DNA of 64,000 nucleotides from Platerodrilus igneus. Its lineage: Eukaryota > Arthropoda > Insecta > Coleoptera > Lycidae. The translations under genes and the position numbers were made by a program. Where the stretch lies: positions 4,283,501 to 4,347,500 of the forward strand of contig JARFIW010000588.1 in the NCBI GenBank assembly GCA_036346225.1. Direction: 5' to 3'. The notes under the pieces are model-generated. The model was not told where the DNA came from. It made no database searches and worked only from the letters and a program-made list of their open reading frames with translations. The first letter of the stretch is position 1. The number at the start of each line of letters is the position of its first letter. Below are positions 45,941-57,933 of the stretch, piece by piece.

Positions 45941-48900
45941 ATGTCAGAAGTTTGCTTTATTTGCAACGAATGTTTGACTGAAAGTGAAATTGTGGTTGTT
46001 GATCGTGGGCTAAAAACTTTAATGGATTCAAGTACTGAAAGGGGTGATGGATTCGATGAATATTTGAGGGACAAAACATCTGTAACGATACATAAGCAGT
46101 GTCGTAAAGCATACACCCGGAAGAGCAGCATCGTTGCAGCTAAAAGACAGCGTGAGATGGAGATAGCTACCACATCTGGGATTAGTCCTCCTTGTACTAG
46201 AGCACGAGGTAATGAATCATATTTTTGTTTCAAGAAATACTGTTTGTTCTGTGGCAATGAAGCAGATAAAACGGGTGAAATGAAAAAAGCGCAGCATCTT
46301 CGACGAAGAATGTCTCAAGTTTCAACCCTTGACTTCAAGAAAACCATCTTGAAGGAAGCTCAGACTCGTTCTGATGAGCTAGCAAGAAGTGTCATTGCCT
46401 GCATTCAGTATGAATATGACTTAGTTGCTGCCGAGGCTAAGTACCACAGTGATTGTTACACTTCGTTTCTGAAACCCATTAGTGGAGGTAAAATCGGCCG
46501 TCCTGAAAGTGATTCTATTACTTCAGCGATGGAAGAAAGAAATATTTGCATTTATTGAAAATCATGATGATTGTCAATTTTCAATACAAGAATTGAAAGA
46601 TATTTGCAAAGAATCATCGATCGATAATAGAAGCTTGGTATGAGAATAAAAAGCAAAATGAAAAGAAAGAGAGGTTGAGAATACTTGAAGCAGCTGCAGC
46701 AATCGTTCGAGAAGATATTCAGTCGATAGTGTTTGACACTGATAATTATCCTTTATCTACTCAGATGTTCAAAGATATCAATAGCGATATTCCAGAACCT
46801 TTGACTTATTTGTTAGAGCAAATAATTTTGAAAAATAAACGATCCAAATTGGAACACTTGAAATTAATATGTACAAATGTCAGTCACTGTATTATGGCTG
46901 CTGTTCGACCTAGGTCTTTCAAATCACGGTTACAATTGGGTCTCTCAGTGTTTTTTCATCGACGGTTTGGATCAAAACGTCTTATTTAAATTTTTTCATC
47001 TTTTGGTTTGTGTGCATCGTATAATGAAACTATGATGTATGAGGCAGCAGCAGTTCTTCATCGTCCACCTCATATTCTACCACCAGAAACTGAAACAATT
47101 ATTCAATATGCTGCAGACAATGCTGACATCAATGTACATACTCTAGACGGTCATAACACGCTCCACATAATGGGTATCATGCAAATTATAACTCCAAAAA
47201 CAGCAGTTATAGCCGAAAAACCCATATCACGAGTAAACAAAGTCCTTTCAGCGAAAGATTTTGCAGCAAAAGCTCATGTACCGATAAAAGTCTATCAAAA
47301 TGATGGTGCAGTTGGGTATAGTAAAATAGTTGCACAAAATTTTGATTATGAAAGTAGCACAGCAGTATCTTTACTGAAAAAAGTTGATATTTTGTGGTTG
47401 TATGGGAAATGGAAAGATTTACTATTACCTGGTTGGAACGGTTACATCGAACGTTTAACGAGTAATATAATGGATTTTTCAAAGTCTCAAATTCTCTTTT
47501 TACCATTCATTCAGCAACCAGCAAGTAACTACAATACTATCTACACAACTTTACTCTGCGCTTTGGAAAATACAAAACGTTATAATCACAATGTATGCAT
47601 TATTACTTTTGATCAGCCTTTGCATGCAAAAGCTCGAGAAATCGTATCAGCAGCACCTGAAGGATCTGAGGTATCGAAGATCGTAGTAAGACTTGGAGGT
47701 TTCCATTTACTCATGTCTTTTTTTGGAGCAATTGGTCATATTATGCAGGGAAGTGGCATAAAAGAGGTGCTCTCTTTGATTTATGCCACTAATTCATTAG
47801 ACAAAATGTTGAATGGCCATGCTTATGCAAGAGCAGTTAGAGCACACACATTACTCCATCTCACTTTAGCAACAATAATATCAGAAGAACTTGACATCGA
47901 TGAAGAGATGCATGCTAATCTACAAGGTACTGTAGACCTTCTAATGAATAACACAATTTCGTACGTTGATATTGAGAATGGCGATGAGATGGCTGAGGCA
48001 TTACTCGAGCAGTTCAATCAAAAATTAAAGGAATATGAACAACGTGGACCAACTGCAAAATTGTGGACGCAATATTTTCACATGGTATCAATTGCTAAGG
48101 AGTTTATAAGAGCTGAACGTATGGGAGATTGGAAAACTCGTTTGAATAGCATTCGAGAAATGCTTCCTTACTTCCACGCATTAGGACATTTTCCTTATGC
48201 CAAATCTGCACATTTATATCTACAAGATATGCTACAATTGGAAAACTTGATTGATGATTTTGAGGTTTTCGAGAGATTTACACGGGGATTTTTCACAATT
48301 AGACGTTCTAATAAATTGAGTTGTGGAACTTCAACAAATATGGTCATTGAGCAATCGATGATGAAGTCAATGAGAACAGATGGAGGTGTTGCTCGAGGAA
48401 GAAGTACGCAAGAGAGCATCATAAGTAAATGGATTTATGGCATGCATGCAATGAATACTGTGTGAAAGATTGGAGGATTTAGCAGATGTAAGAATGGACA
48501 CAACAGATCAGCATGTCAATGCAAGGGATTCCTGCGGAAAGAGAGATATTGGAGACATCAAGAAACTTCGTGAATAGTTTTCATCACATGATCCTTTTCC
48601 TGAATTGAACAAAATCATGTCCATTGCTAATGGAGTCGTCGGGGATGATAAAATCAATTGCCATAATGCTCGTGAAGTGGGTATTGCATCTATGAGTAAA
48701 ATGATGGGCCAAACATTTAATAATATTAAATTGAAACGTGCTGATAAAGTACTATCTCTATTATCTATGAACAGTACCATGAAGATTCGTGATGAGAAGG
48801 TCCCAATAGATCCTGTATTATTATTTCAACGCATGAGTATTACGAAGACATTTGAAGATGAGCTTGAAAAATTCTTCGAGTACGAATTAACCCCTTACCC

Positions 48901-50286
48901 TTTATCGCTCTTTGATGCAATTGGAATGCGTAAGACACAGAAGTCAGCCATTTATGATTGCTTTGAATGCTTTGATATCAAAAGTGCAAATGCTACCTAC
49001 ATCATCGATGGAGGATACCTGTTACATCGTGTTGTGTGGGATCGAGAGAACACATTTTAGGATATTTTGGACAAATATCTTCAGTATATTCGTAGACACT
49101 TTGGTCATAACATTACTATAATATTTGACGGTTATACTGATTATACGAAAAATATCAAAGCTGGAGAACAACGTCGTCGAGCTAAACAAACATCTTCATC
49201 GTCTAATATCGTTTTTGATCGATCAATGACTGTTCCGACAAACCAACAGCAGTTTCTTGCTAATACTCACAATAAATCTCGTTTGATTTCAATGTTATGT
49301 GAAGAATTTGCAGCTGCCAATATTGTTGTGGAACAAGCTCAAAATGACGCTGATGTCCTCATTATTGAAACCGCAATTGAGCAATTCAGTAGCACCAATC
49401 CAACTATCGTTGTTGGAGAAGATGTAGATTTGTTAATAATCTTAACTGCACGAACACCTAGTGATAAGATCATTTACTTTTTAAAACCTGGGAGAGCTCA
49501 AGTTCAAACGAAAATATATTCTTCACAAAGTTTAACTGCATATCCAAAATGTCAGCCTCATATATTATTTCTTCATGCGATAAATGGCTGCGATACGACA
49601 TCAGCAATTTTCAAAAGAAGCAAAAATACAGTATTCAAATTGTTTGAAAAACGTGAAGACTTAATTGATAACGCAAAAGTATTTACAAATATTAACTCGT
49701 CAGCAGATGTTGTCCTCACCAATGGAATTCGTGTTCTCCTTGCTATGTATGGAGCTCCAAAAAAAAAAATGGAATTGATAGACAAGTATAGATATTTGAG
49801 TTTTGTGAAAAATACAAGAAACGATAAGAGAGTGCAGTTATCTTCTCTCCATCCAACATCTGCTTCTGCTTATCAACACTTGTTTCGTGTGTTCTACCAA
49901 GTGCAAGTGTGGCTAGGCAATGATCTAAATCCTGAAGATTGGGGCTGGAAATTAATGAATAATAGTTTGGAACCAATCTAGACTTTACTGCCACCTGCTC
50001 CAGAAAAATTACTCAATACAATTTTTTGTAATTGCAAAAAGGCTGCACAAACAATTGTGGATGTAGAAAAGTTGGATTGTATTGTTCATCGGTATGTACC
50101 AATTGTCAAGGCCAATCTTGCACCAACATTGAATCAAATGCAACAGATGAAGATTGTTTCGAAATTGATGAGGATATAACTGATATATCTCTCTTCTTGC
50201 AGCAGTCTACACAAATCGAGCAAGAAGAGGAAAAAGACAGTGAAGAAGAAGAAACGAGTGACTATGAAGAATTTGATGATGAATGA
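45941..50286 (+). pseudogene. Element 1 protein: Cys modules, conserved core, FEN/XPG-like region, CXC-like tail
   Basis: ATG at 45941 (MSEVCFICNECL). N-terminal module with CxxC and HxxxC to about 46120, a second Cys/His module at 46234-46470 (CLFCGNEADKT, YHSDCY), and a core at 46675-48465 (NTIYTTLLCALENTKRY, TFDQPLHAKA, LGGFHLLMSFFGAIGHIM, YAKSAHLYLQDM). The nuclease-like region at about 48990-49700 has IIDGGYLLH, IIFDGYTDYTKN, NDADVLIIETAI, VVGEDVDLLIIL and HAINGCDTTSAI. WLGNDLNPEDWGW follows, then the tail FCNCKK, GCTNNCGCRKVGLYCS, CTNCQGQSC and an acidic end. Breaks: frame changes near 46533, 46625, 48470 and 50037, stops at 46987, 48575, 49058 and 49979. Role inferred only: nuclease or transposase of the element. 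Confidence 0.75.
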
Positions 50287-50479
50287 TGATGTAATTTTCT
50301 TGCTGTTAAAATTTTCATTAAATTTAAATAAAAAAAAATTTCATCAATAAAATAGTGTCCCATTACATTCCCTCGATCAAAATATAGTGTGGAGTATTCC
50401 TGCTGGGAAAACCACGTTAAAAAAAAGCGCCGTGTACACTACCTCAGAGGTGGTGTGGAAATGTGTACATATAGTCGAA

Positions 50480-50794
50480 AATACGACTTTCCTGCGGTCT
50501 AAAGTTAGGATATCTCGAAAGCGATGCTTTGTAGAAAAAAAGTGTTGAAATCTTTTTTGTAGACAATTTATCGATCTACAAACTTTGTTTGAACCATTTT
50601 CCGATAGCTCTCGTTGTTTCAGAGATATACGCAAAAAACGCAAATTTGTGACCTTTGACCTCGAATAAAAAACAACGCACAAGCGGGATCGATGGGGACT
50701 TTTGACATATCATTTGTAATGACGTATTAAAGGCCTGCACAAAAATCCAGCTTGTTGGGAATTAATGCAAACTGGAATGTCTATTTTGACTGGA
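50480..50794 (-). repeat. Element 1 right terminal inverted repeat
   Basis: Reverse complement of 45276-45585; see the left arm. Confidence 0.85.
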
Positions 50795-51909
50795 CTACTA
50801 TGAATGCAGAACAACGCAAAACATCGGACACTGAATATGATATTAAGTGGTTGCAAACACTTGACTTCATTTTTCTACGTCTACAACCACATGGTCCAAT
50901 GACTACTTCATCATTCTTAGCTGTATAGAGCCACTACTGAGATAGTGCACACCTTTTATAAGCGCAAGAAGCACAAAAGCACATATTTCCTCTTCAAAAA
51001 ACTTATTTTCCTTTTCCATAAACTCGCATTCCTTATGTATATGGATACATCTTCCTCACAACTACACACTATAGTCGAACAATCTTTCTGTGCTTTTAAA
51101 CTATTGTTTTGGAACTAATTGGAACTATTATCTTGGAACAAAATCACGTACTAGTGCTTTCACTTAAACAATAATATGGAACCAATTATATACTACACCA
51201 ACCATCAATCAATTTTTTCTCAACTTATGTGAACACAAACATTGTTTCATCAATACCAAACAATACGTACTGCTTGCATTCAACAGCTGCAATCATCCTG
51301 AGACTTCGTTAGTCACCTTGATCAAGCACCACCAACTTTTGGTATGAACTTTTACCTATTAACCTTTAAGCCATCATGCATTGACATTTTAAATTATATT
51401 TTGTGTGACGCCTTCATATGCTCGCTCTGATTTACCACTTGTTTACTTTATTTTTTATATTATATTGTATATTGTATTGAATTGTATTTTATCTTAAGTA
51501 TTTTGTGTTTGTACTCATTTATATATTCTTACTTCATGTATATTTCGATAGGGTTTACTTTTTACTTTTACATTTATATTTTAGTTATTTTAAGTGATTA
51601 AACGACATTTAATTCTTTTACGTTTAATCAATTTAAAATTACTTCCGATTAATACTTTAACTTGTATTAACATTGACAGCACCTTTAAGTCATATAATTC
51701 TTTTATGTTTAAAATTTTTAAACTTAACTTTTACAATTTTATTTCTTTTTTCATTTTTTGCAGTGACCAATTGATTTGATTTATTTTGATGTAAATGCCT
51801 TCTTATATACAATTGCCTCCTTGCCAAACTCCTTATATTTTCTTTTCAACTTTTGCTTTACTTTTTAATTTTTAGATTTGGGGTCCAAATTTTTCATGGG
51901 CGGGGCATA
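50795..51909. other. AT-rich intergenic stretch
   Basis: No coding signal, named repeat or inverted repeat recognised. Confidence 0.4.
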
Positions 51910-53854
51910 TGTTGTATATAGCAAAGCCATTATTTTAGATTACTTTTAAAATATTACATTGCAACACAATCAGTAAGTCGTACTGTTATCGCCCAAAAGG
52001 GGCGGCGTCTGTAAGCAAGTAGGCTTGGCTTAGTTCATTGTTTAATTAACATAAAAGAAATCAGTATAAGTTCCAAATTTACAAAATAATAAATGTGAAA
52101 TTAAATGTATCAAGAGTTAGGATGGCTTCAGATGGCCTCATGGGGGCTGTGGAGCCAGGAGTAAACTGTATGCACCATTTAATGGGGTGTATAGGTCTTC
52201 GAAAGGCTTCAGCTTTCTTCGGAAAGCTTCGGAAGTTGCTTCAGAGGCCCCGTGTGAACTTAACAGTGAAGATTAAGACATATATACAGGTCGGCGAGGT
52301 CCAGACATTTTCGGTGGTGTTCGGCTCTCGTCAGTAATCTTCGTGTTTTTAGGGGTGGTCAAAGTTACGTTAAAAGAAATTATGAAATGAAAATTATATG
52401 CACTTAAAAAACTACTATTTACAATATATACAAAAGCAAAGGGTTCAGAAGGTATTCGGTGTCTTGTGAAGTCTTTGGCGGCGTCGTGGGGTTGATGCCT
52501 CTACGGGGATGTCGTCCCTGTGGAAGAGCTTGACGAATGTAATCACAATAGCGACGTCGGTGCAGTATGGAACGGAGCTGAGCGTTCGTACGTGCTTGTT
52601 AATTGTGTGTTGATGAATTACGACAGCTGCCTCCAGGTACGGCGGCGGATAGGGTAACGTTTAAGGCAGGACGCAGGCTATGAGGAGCACTGCCTAGGAT
52701 TTCAGCGGGCTATGATGAGCACCACTTTGGAAAGGGCTGCAGACTATGATGAGTACTGCAGGTGGAGAGGACAATCTCAGACTATGATGAGCACTAGGAC
52801 TGATTTATGCAGAAATCGAATTTGTATTTATAGTTTTCAGGTCGCTATCTATCGTATGTTGAAAAACGCTTATCAGAAGATTAACCAATGAATTGCTTTG
52901 TCGATTTTGGATTGTAAAACTTGATTATTCAAAATTTGTTGGTTTCACAAGTTGTTGGAATTGTTCTGTGCTCAGCACGTGTACTCTGATATAGTCAGAC
53001 TTGTGTGTCGAAGTTCGTTTAGTGCATTGCATGTATTCATGCAGGTAACACCACATCCTTTGTTCTCGGAAAACTTGCAACATGCTCATCAAATGTCACG
53101 TTCTTGAAATTACCTCACCACATTTATCTTTTTGTATATTTAATCTTTTGGTCAAGACTTTACTTTGTAGTAACCACACTTAGGTTTCCTGAACATGTCC
53201 TAGAACTCAGGGAAGTTTTGGCTTACCACTATTAAACATACATTCTTATCGCCTGTCGCGGCCTTCACCAGAAAACCCATATCTTGTTATCAGCAGTTAT
53301 AAAAGACTAAGCACCAAAATATTTGTCGATTATTGAGTGAGTTAGTTAGTTGGGATGAAGGCCTAGTTCATCCACTGCTCTGGAGCAAATCGGCTCAGAG
53401 CCAACCATAGAAGATCAAGTCACCATACTGATAGTTGGCTCTGAGCCGACTTGCTCCACAGCAGTGGATGAACTAGTGCTTCATGTTAACTAACTAACTC
53501 AATAATCGACAAATATTTTGGCGCTTAGTCTTTTATAACTGCTGATAACAAGATATGGGTTTTCTGTTGAAGGCCGCGGCAGGCGATAAGAATGTATGTT
53601 TAATAGTGGTAAGCCAAAACTTCCCTGAGTTCTAGCACATGTTCAGGAAACCTAAGTGTGGTTACTACAAAGAAAAGTCTTGACCAAAAGATTAAATATA
53701 CAAAAAGATAAGTGAGGTGAGGTAATTTCGAGAACGTGACATTTGATAAGCATGTTGCAAGTTTTCCAAGAACAAAGGATGTGCGGCTTACTGATTCTGT
53801 TACAATGTAATATTTTAAAAGTAATCTAAAATAATGGCTTCGCTATATACAACA
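51910..53854. mobile_element. Large fold-back element, left arm split by a solo LTR
   Basis: Without the LTR this is a near-palindrome of about 880 bases. The left arm is 51910-51983 plus 53051-53408, the right arm 53432-53854, and the loop is about 23 bases (AGAAGATCAAGTCACC in it). Ends read TGTTGTATATAGC and its complement, flanked by ATA on both sides (51907-51909 and 53855-53857). No frame is present, so it is non-autonomous. Its centre sequence recurs at 40470-40517. Confidence 0.8.
51984..53050 (-). mobile_element. Solo LTR inserted in the fold-back element
   Basis: 1,067 bases with TGTTA and TAACA ends. Comparison with the undisturbed right arm fixes the insertion point: CAGTAAG-CCGCAC-ATCC is split, with GTAC left and CCAC right, an imperfect 4-base duplication. 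A TATAAATA lies near 52836 on minus, suggesting minus orientation. Contains four CTATGATGAGCACT-like repeats at 52680-52800. More GC-rich than its surroundings in part. Confidence 0.7.
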
Positions 53855-54156
53855 ATATATTAGCGTGTGGCGAGCTGGCTGTATTAAATGGTTGCAAGAA
53901 ACTTTACGTTAGATTATGGTTAGATTCAGGTTGAAAAGCAATCACAACACTTAATTAACTTAATTAGTACAATTAAGCTAATTCAAACTAATACACAACA
54001 TTAATGAATGAGTCATTGGTATTACTTTCAGCACACACAGTAAGAGACTACCTACTTCTTTCTTCCTTTCACATTTAACTGTCTAAGGAACTAGGGGCGG
54101 GGGATCCTTAACATTTATGAAGTAAAAGTTCTCAAAATAATGTACTCATAATCTTT
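53855..54156. other. Spacer right of the fold-back element
   Basis: Nothing seen apart from the downstream flank of the next exon. Confidence 0.3.
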
Positions 54157-54162
54157 TTTATT
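54157..54162 (-). terminator. Candidate polyadenylation signal
   Basis: AATAAA on minus, about 120 bases after the stop of the exon at 54281-54726. Confidence 0.4.
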
Positions 54163-54280
54163 AGTTTTAAAAACATTCTTATTTTAACAACCAATTTTAA
54201 TTAAGAATACAGTTTGTCACATGCATATTTAAGTTAAATTAAATAAATTACTTATATTAAACACTTATCTCAATAAAACC

Positions 54281-54726
54281 CTAACTACTATACATAGCAT
54301 GCGTGTTTTCTATACGCTGTCTTTCATCTGTTACATTCTCAACATAAACACCAACAGGTTGATGAACATCAACACAAGCAACCAAGTCAAACCTTCTTTC
54401 TCTTTTATTTGGTTTCTTCAGCAGTTCTTCTATTGAATACGGGTTTCTCTTTTTAGTTTCTTGTTTCTGTTCTTCATTTTGTACTGTAGCACTATTGAGG
54501 GGTTTCTCTGCAATCGTATTCAAGTGGTTACAAGGAATAACTAAATTTGACCAGGTACTGACTGAATGCTCAAGAGCAGAAGCGTTTGTTGATATGTGTA
54601 GCTGTTGTTGAAGTTCTACTAGTCGGTGGTGTGCATATGGAGTTTCTTGCAAAGTTGGAAAATATGGTAACCGATTGTTTAAGGAGCTTATCTGTTTTGC
54701 GTAAAGATCTCCAGCAATATAGGAAT
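54281..54726 (-). CDS. Last exon of an unidentified host gene
   Basis: Minus strand. A TTATTTTAG acceptor at 54727 opens an exon of 446 bases with no stop until 54281. It reads SYIAGDLYAKQISSLNNRL, then a Gln/His-rich part, KKRNPYSIEELLKKPNKRERR and VHQPVGVYVENV. The PYSIEELL motif followed by basic residues resembles the short repressor or C-terminal motifs of homeobox proteins, but no homeodomain is in the window and that reading is only a guess. Upstream exons should lie to the right; none was recognised before LINE B4. It has an open frame with ordinary composition, so it is likely a real gene end. Confidence 0.55.
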
Positions 54727-55049
54727 CTAAAATAAATTGAAGTATTTTATTAATTCATTATTAAATTAATTAGTAACAAATTTTTTGAAAATTAAGCAGC
54801 AAGAAGTAGATACCTTAGAAATCTTCGAAATCTTTTATTTTACATTTGAAACAAATATAAAGTTATTCTTTAAAACATAAAACATTTGCTTAATTATTAG
54901 AGATGTCTTCAGTATAATAAATAATGTGAATGTTAACATTCAATTGTTAGCGATTTCGGAATCTATAAAAAATTAAAGAATTAATTTACTTAAATGGCTA
55001 TAAAAATTTCAAACATTTACAGGCGTGTTATCAACATTTTCTAAAGAAT
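54727..55049. other. AT-rich intron or flank
   Basis: Directly upstream of the exon on minus, so probably intronic. Nothing else seen. Confidence 0.3.
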
Positions 55050-55415
55050 ATCGTATACGCTCCTCACGCCCTTTGGTAGAAAAAGAAATTCCTTAGATGA
55101 CTTAGGAATCGATCACCGTCACTCTACAAGATACAGGACTAATGTCCTCTATGATTTCGTGATATCTTTTGGCAAAAAAGAAATCTTTTAGATAGTTTTG
55201 CAACCGAACACAGTTCTACAAGAACGAGTACTCTTATCACTTATGATCTCCTGATACCTTTTGGCAAGAGAATAAGTCAATTAGAAGGTTTTACAATCAA
55301 ACATCGTCCTACAAGAACGAGTACTATAATTGTTTATTATCTCATGATACCTTTCGGCAGGAAAAAAAGACATTTAGAAGATTTAACAATCGCGTATTGT
55401 CAAATTAATAATTGC
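55050..55415. repeat. Degenerate tandem repeat, about 92-base unit, four copies
   Basis: Units each end in a TGATACCTTTTGGCA-like string (55060, 55160, 55255 and 55350 areas) and share TCTACAAGAACGAGTACT. Identity between neighbours is moderate. No frame runs through it. Confidence 0.7.
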
Positions 55416-55750
55416 AGCTTTCTCCCATAACGGGTACAGTTCGTGTAGTTCTTGTCCATACACCGAATGACGCTACAAGTTTTTATATATTCTCTGTTCT
55501 GTTATGAATGGACCTGCACCTTGAAGAAGTTCTACAATACTAGAACGGGTAGAATGGCTTGCGTGTTTCAGTGAGCTAAAGAGCCAAACTACAGGTTTAA
55601 CCAAATTAGTGGGATCTTTAGTGAGGAACCGGAATAAGACCGATCCTTAAAAGAAGGCAGCAGTTGTTTTAGTACTTAGAGTGGCAGAGACCAATGGGGT
55701 ATGCGATGTGGTAGGCAACGAGAAACCTCCACATTACCTCCAAGTACACA

Positions 55751-56017
55751 CTACATTTGATTTTCCACCCGAAGGTACTACATTGGCCAGGAAGCGAGTT
55801 TTTTTTATCTGGAAAATTTTGAATTTTGCCAAACCCTTGCAGTTCCAAGCAAGGTAGGGATTTTTAACGTGCGTGACCACACTCACATATGGGACAAGGG
55901 TGTATTTTTGTGAAACATGCTCGCCTAACGTTTTTCAAGCGGACCGTGTCAAGTTTTGAATCCGTGACTTTGGACATAGTAGTCATGCAAATACAATCTA
56001 TTACACGAAGCCACTTT
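55751..56017 (-). mobile_element. tRNA-derived SINE, copy S2
   Basis: Inserted in the LINE B4 5' UTR and flanked by CCAAGTACACA (55740-55750 and 56018-56028). tRNA-like head decayed; the body matches S3. Confidence 0.8.
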
Positions 56018-57640
56018 CCAAGTACACAGCGTATCAAAAACGTTTTTTAAAAATGATTGCATCCGCTGGAGTATAAGATTCCGGAGCTAACATAGTCCTC
56101 CATTTGGATCTCCGAAAGGGGACTACTTCGGAAAATGGGATCGGCAAGTTTAAAAGAAGAACCGGAAATATTTTGTGAGTCGGAAAGTGGAATGCTAGAA
56201 GCATGAAACAAGTAGGTAAACCGGAGAATTTGAAAATTGAAACGGATATGTTACCATTACGCATAGTAAGGATCAGGGAATTTCGATGGCCAGAGGCGGG
56301 AGATTCTTGGAACGGGGACATTAAGGTAATTGATACAGGATCTGAGGAAGAAAATAAGTGCGGAGATAGTTATGCGGAAAAAAGTAGAAAACAACTTACG
56401 AAAAATCGAAAGAGTCATGATTGGATTAGAATATAAACCAGTAATACGGTAGTAATACAAGTATACATGCCTACTTCTAAAAGGATAACGAAGACATACT
56501 AAGCTCCGTAAAAGGGTACTGGAAATTTAACAATTACAGAAGACTTTAATGCAGTGGCAGATGAGGGTAGTGAAGAAGTAGTAGTAATAGGTTTATTTGG
56601 TTTAGGAACGAGACACAGCAAGGGAAATAGACTGGTAGAATTTTGCGACAAAAACAATTTAACCATCACAAATACATTATTTCAACATCTTGCTAGAAGA
56701 TGGTGCATGCGCTAGATGGCAGGAGACATAGGGAGATATCAAATAGATTACATCCTTGTTAGGAATCACTGTAGAAGCTACTTGGAAGCAGATATAGATA
56801 CTGATCACGATATAATAATCATGAAAACCGCGCTTAAATTTAAAAGTTTGAAAAAAAAAGAATGAAAAAAGGCACTCTAACCTTGAGAAACTAAAAGAGA
56901 TATAAATATCTACAAAAGATTTTAGGAAAAGTAAAACGATTTGTTGAAAGACATTAGGAAAATTCCGATGTTAAGGAAGTAGAAGCAGAATATAGTAACA
57001 TTAAATCCAGTTTAGACATTCTAGGCTATAAACAAAAATAAAATATGAAGCCATAGGTGAGAAAAGATATTCTAAATTTAATAGAAGGAAGGCAAAAAAA
57101 CTAAAAACAGACCAAACGAAGCAGAGAAATAAACATGCAAAGTCATACAATGAAAAATTATTCACAAATGCAAAAAAGCTAATGAACAATGGATTGATGA
57201 AAGGTGCTAAGAGATACCAACTAAGATGGAAATCGAAAAGACATACGAAGCATTTAAACTAATTAGAATGAATTTAGGGAATATTAAACCGTATAGCAAA
57301 ATATCAGTCGCACTAGAAGACATTATTATAAAAAATGAAGAGAAAGTAGATAAATGGAAGAATATATAGGGAATTTATATGCAGGCCTGGAATTAGAAGC
57401 ATTTGAACAGGAAACTGATTGAAAAGTATGACTTGGGGTATTCAATACTTAGAGACGGGTTTGAACTAGCATTAAAGAGCCTGATAAATAATAAGGTGTC
57501 GGATACAGATAAAGAGCTGGCTGAAACTCAAAATGTCGTCGGACAAGCAGTAACAGAACGTCTCTTCAAAGCTTATATATAAGACAGACAAGATACCCAA
57601 AAATGATGCAAAAATTTTCAAACAATAAGTTTTACATCAC

Positions 57641-57933
57641 ATTTGATTTTCCAATGCTCCACCCAAAGGTACTACATTGGCCAGGAAGCGAGTTTTTTTT
57701 ACCTGGAAAATTTGGAATTTTGCCAAACCCTTGCTGTTCCAAGCAAGGTAGGAATCTTTAACGTGCGTGACAACACTCACACATGAGACCTCCATTTTAC
57801 CTCTCATCCGAACGAGGGTGTATTTTTGTGAAAAATGCTCGCCTAACATTTTTCAAGCGGACCGTGTCGAGATGCGAACCCGGGACCTTGGGCGTAGTAG
57901 TCACACACATACCACTACGCCACGGAGCCGCCT
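57641..57933 (-). mobile_element. tRNA-derived SINE, copy S3 (best preserved)
   Basis: 293 bases with 17-base target duplications (AATAAGTTTTACATCAC at 57624-57640, one mismatch at 57934-57950) inside LINE B4. On minus: GGCGGCTCCGTGGCGTAGTGG with A box, then GGGTTCGCATCTCG as B box. The body follows and ends in TTTGAAA-poor text without a poly(A). Confidence 0.9.

Larger units (their letters stand above)
45276..50794 (+). mobile_element. Element 1: TIR-bounded DNA transposon-like element with a FEN-like multidomain protein
   Basis: About 5.5 kb. The ends are TCCAGTCAAAATAGAC and its reverse complement. The terminal inverted repeats run about 300 bases, with about 13 differences over the best 230 by eye. 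A single gene on plus fills the space between them, starting about 350 bases inside and ending about 195 bases before the right arm. Flanking bases (CTATAA left, CTACTA right) do not give a clear target duplication. Two inverted ends and one centred gene are the usual plan of a class II transposon; the protein matches none of the DDE transposase families I can recognise. Confidence 0.75.

Noticed and set aside
57870..57933. tRNA-like sequences at the SINE heads (also 31380-31446 and 60664-60735) as tRNA genes
   Set aside because: They have A and B boxes but no full cloverleaf pairing that I can see, and each continues into the same SINE body with target duplications.
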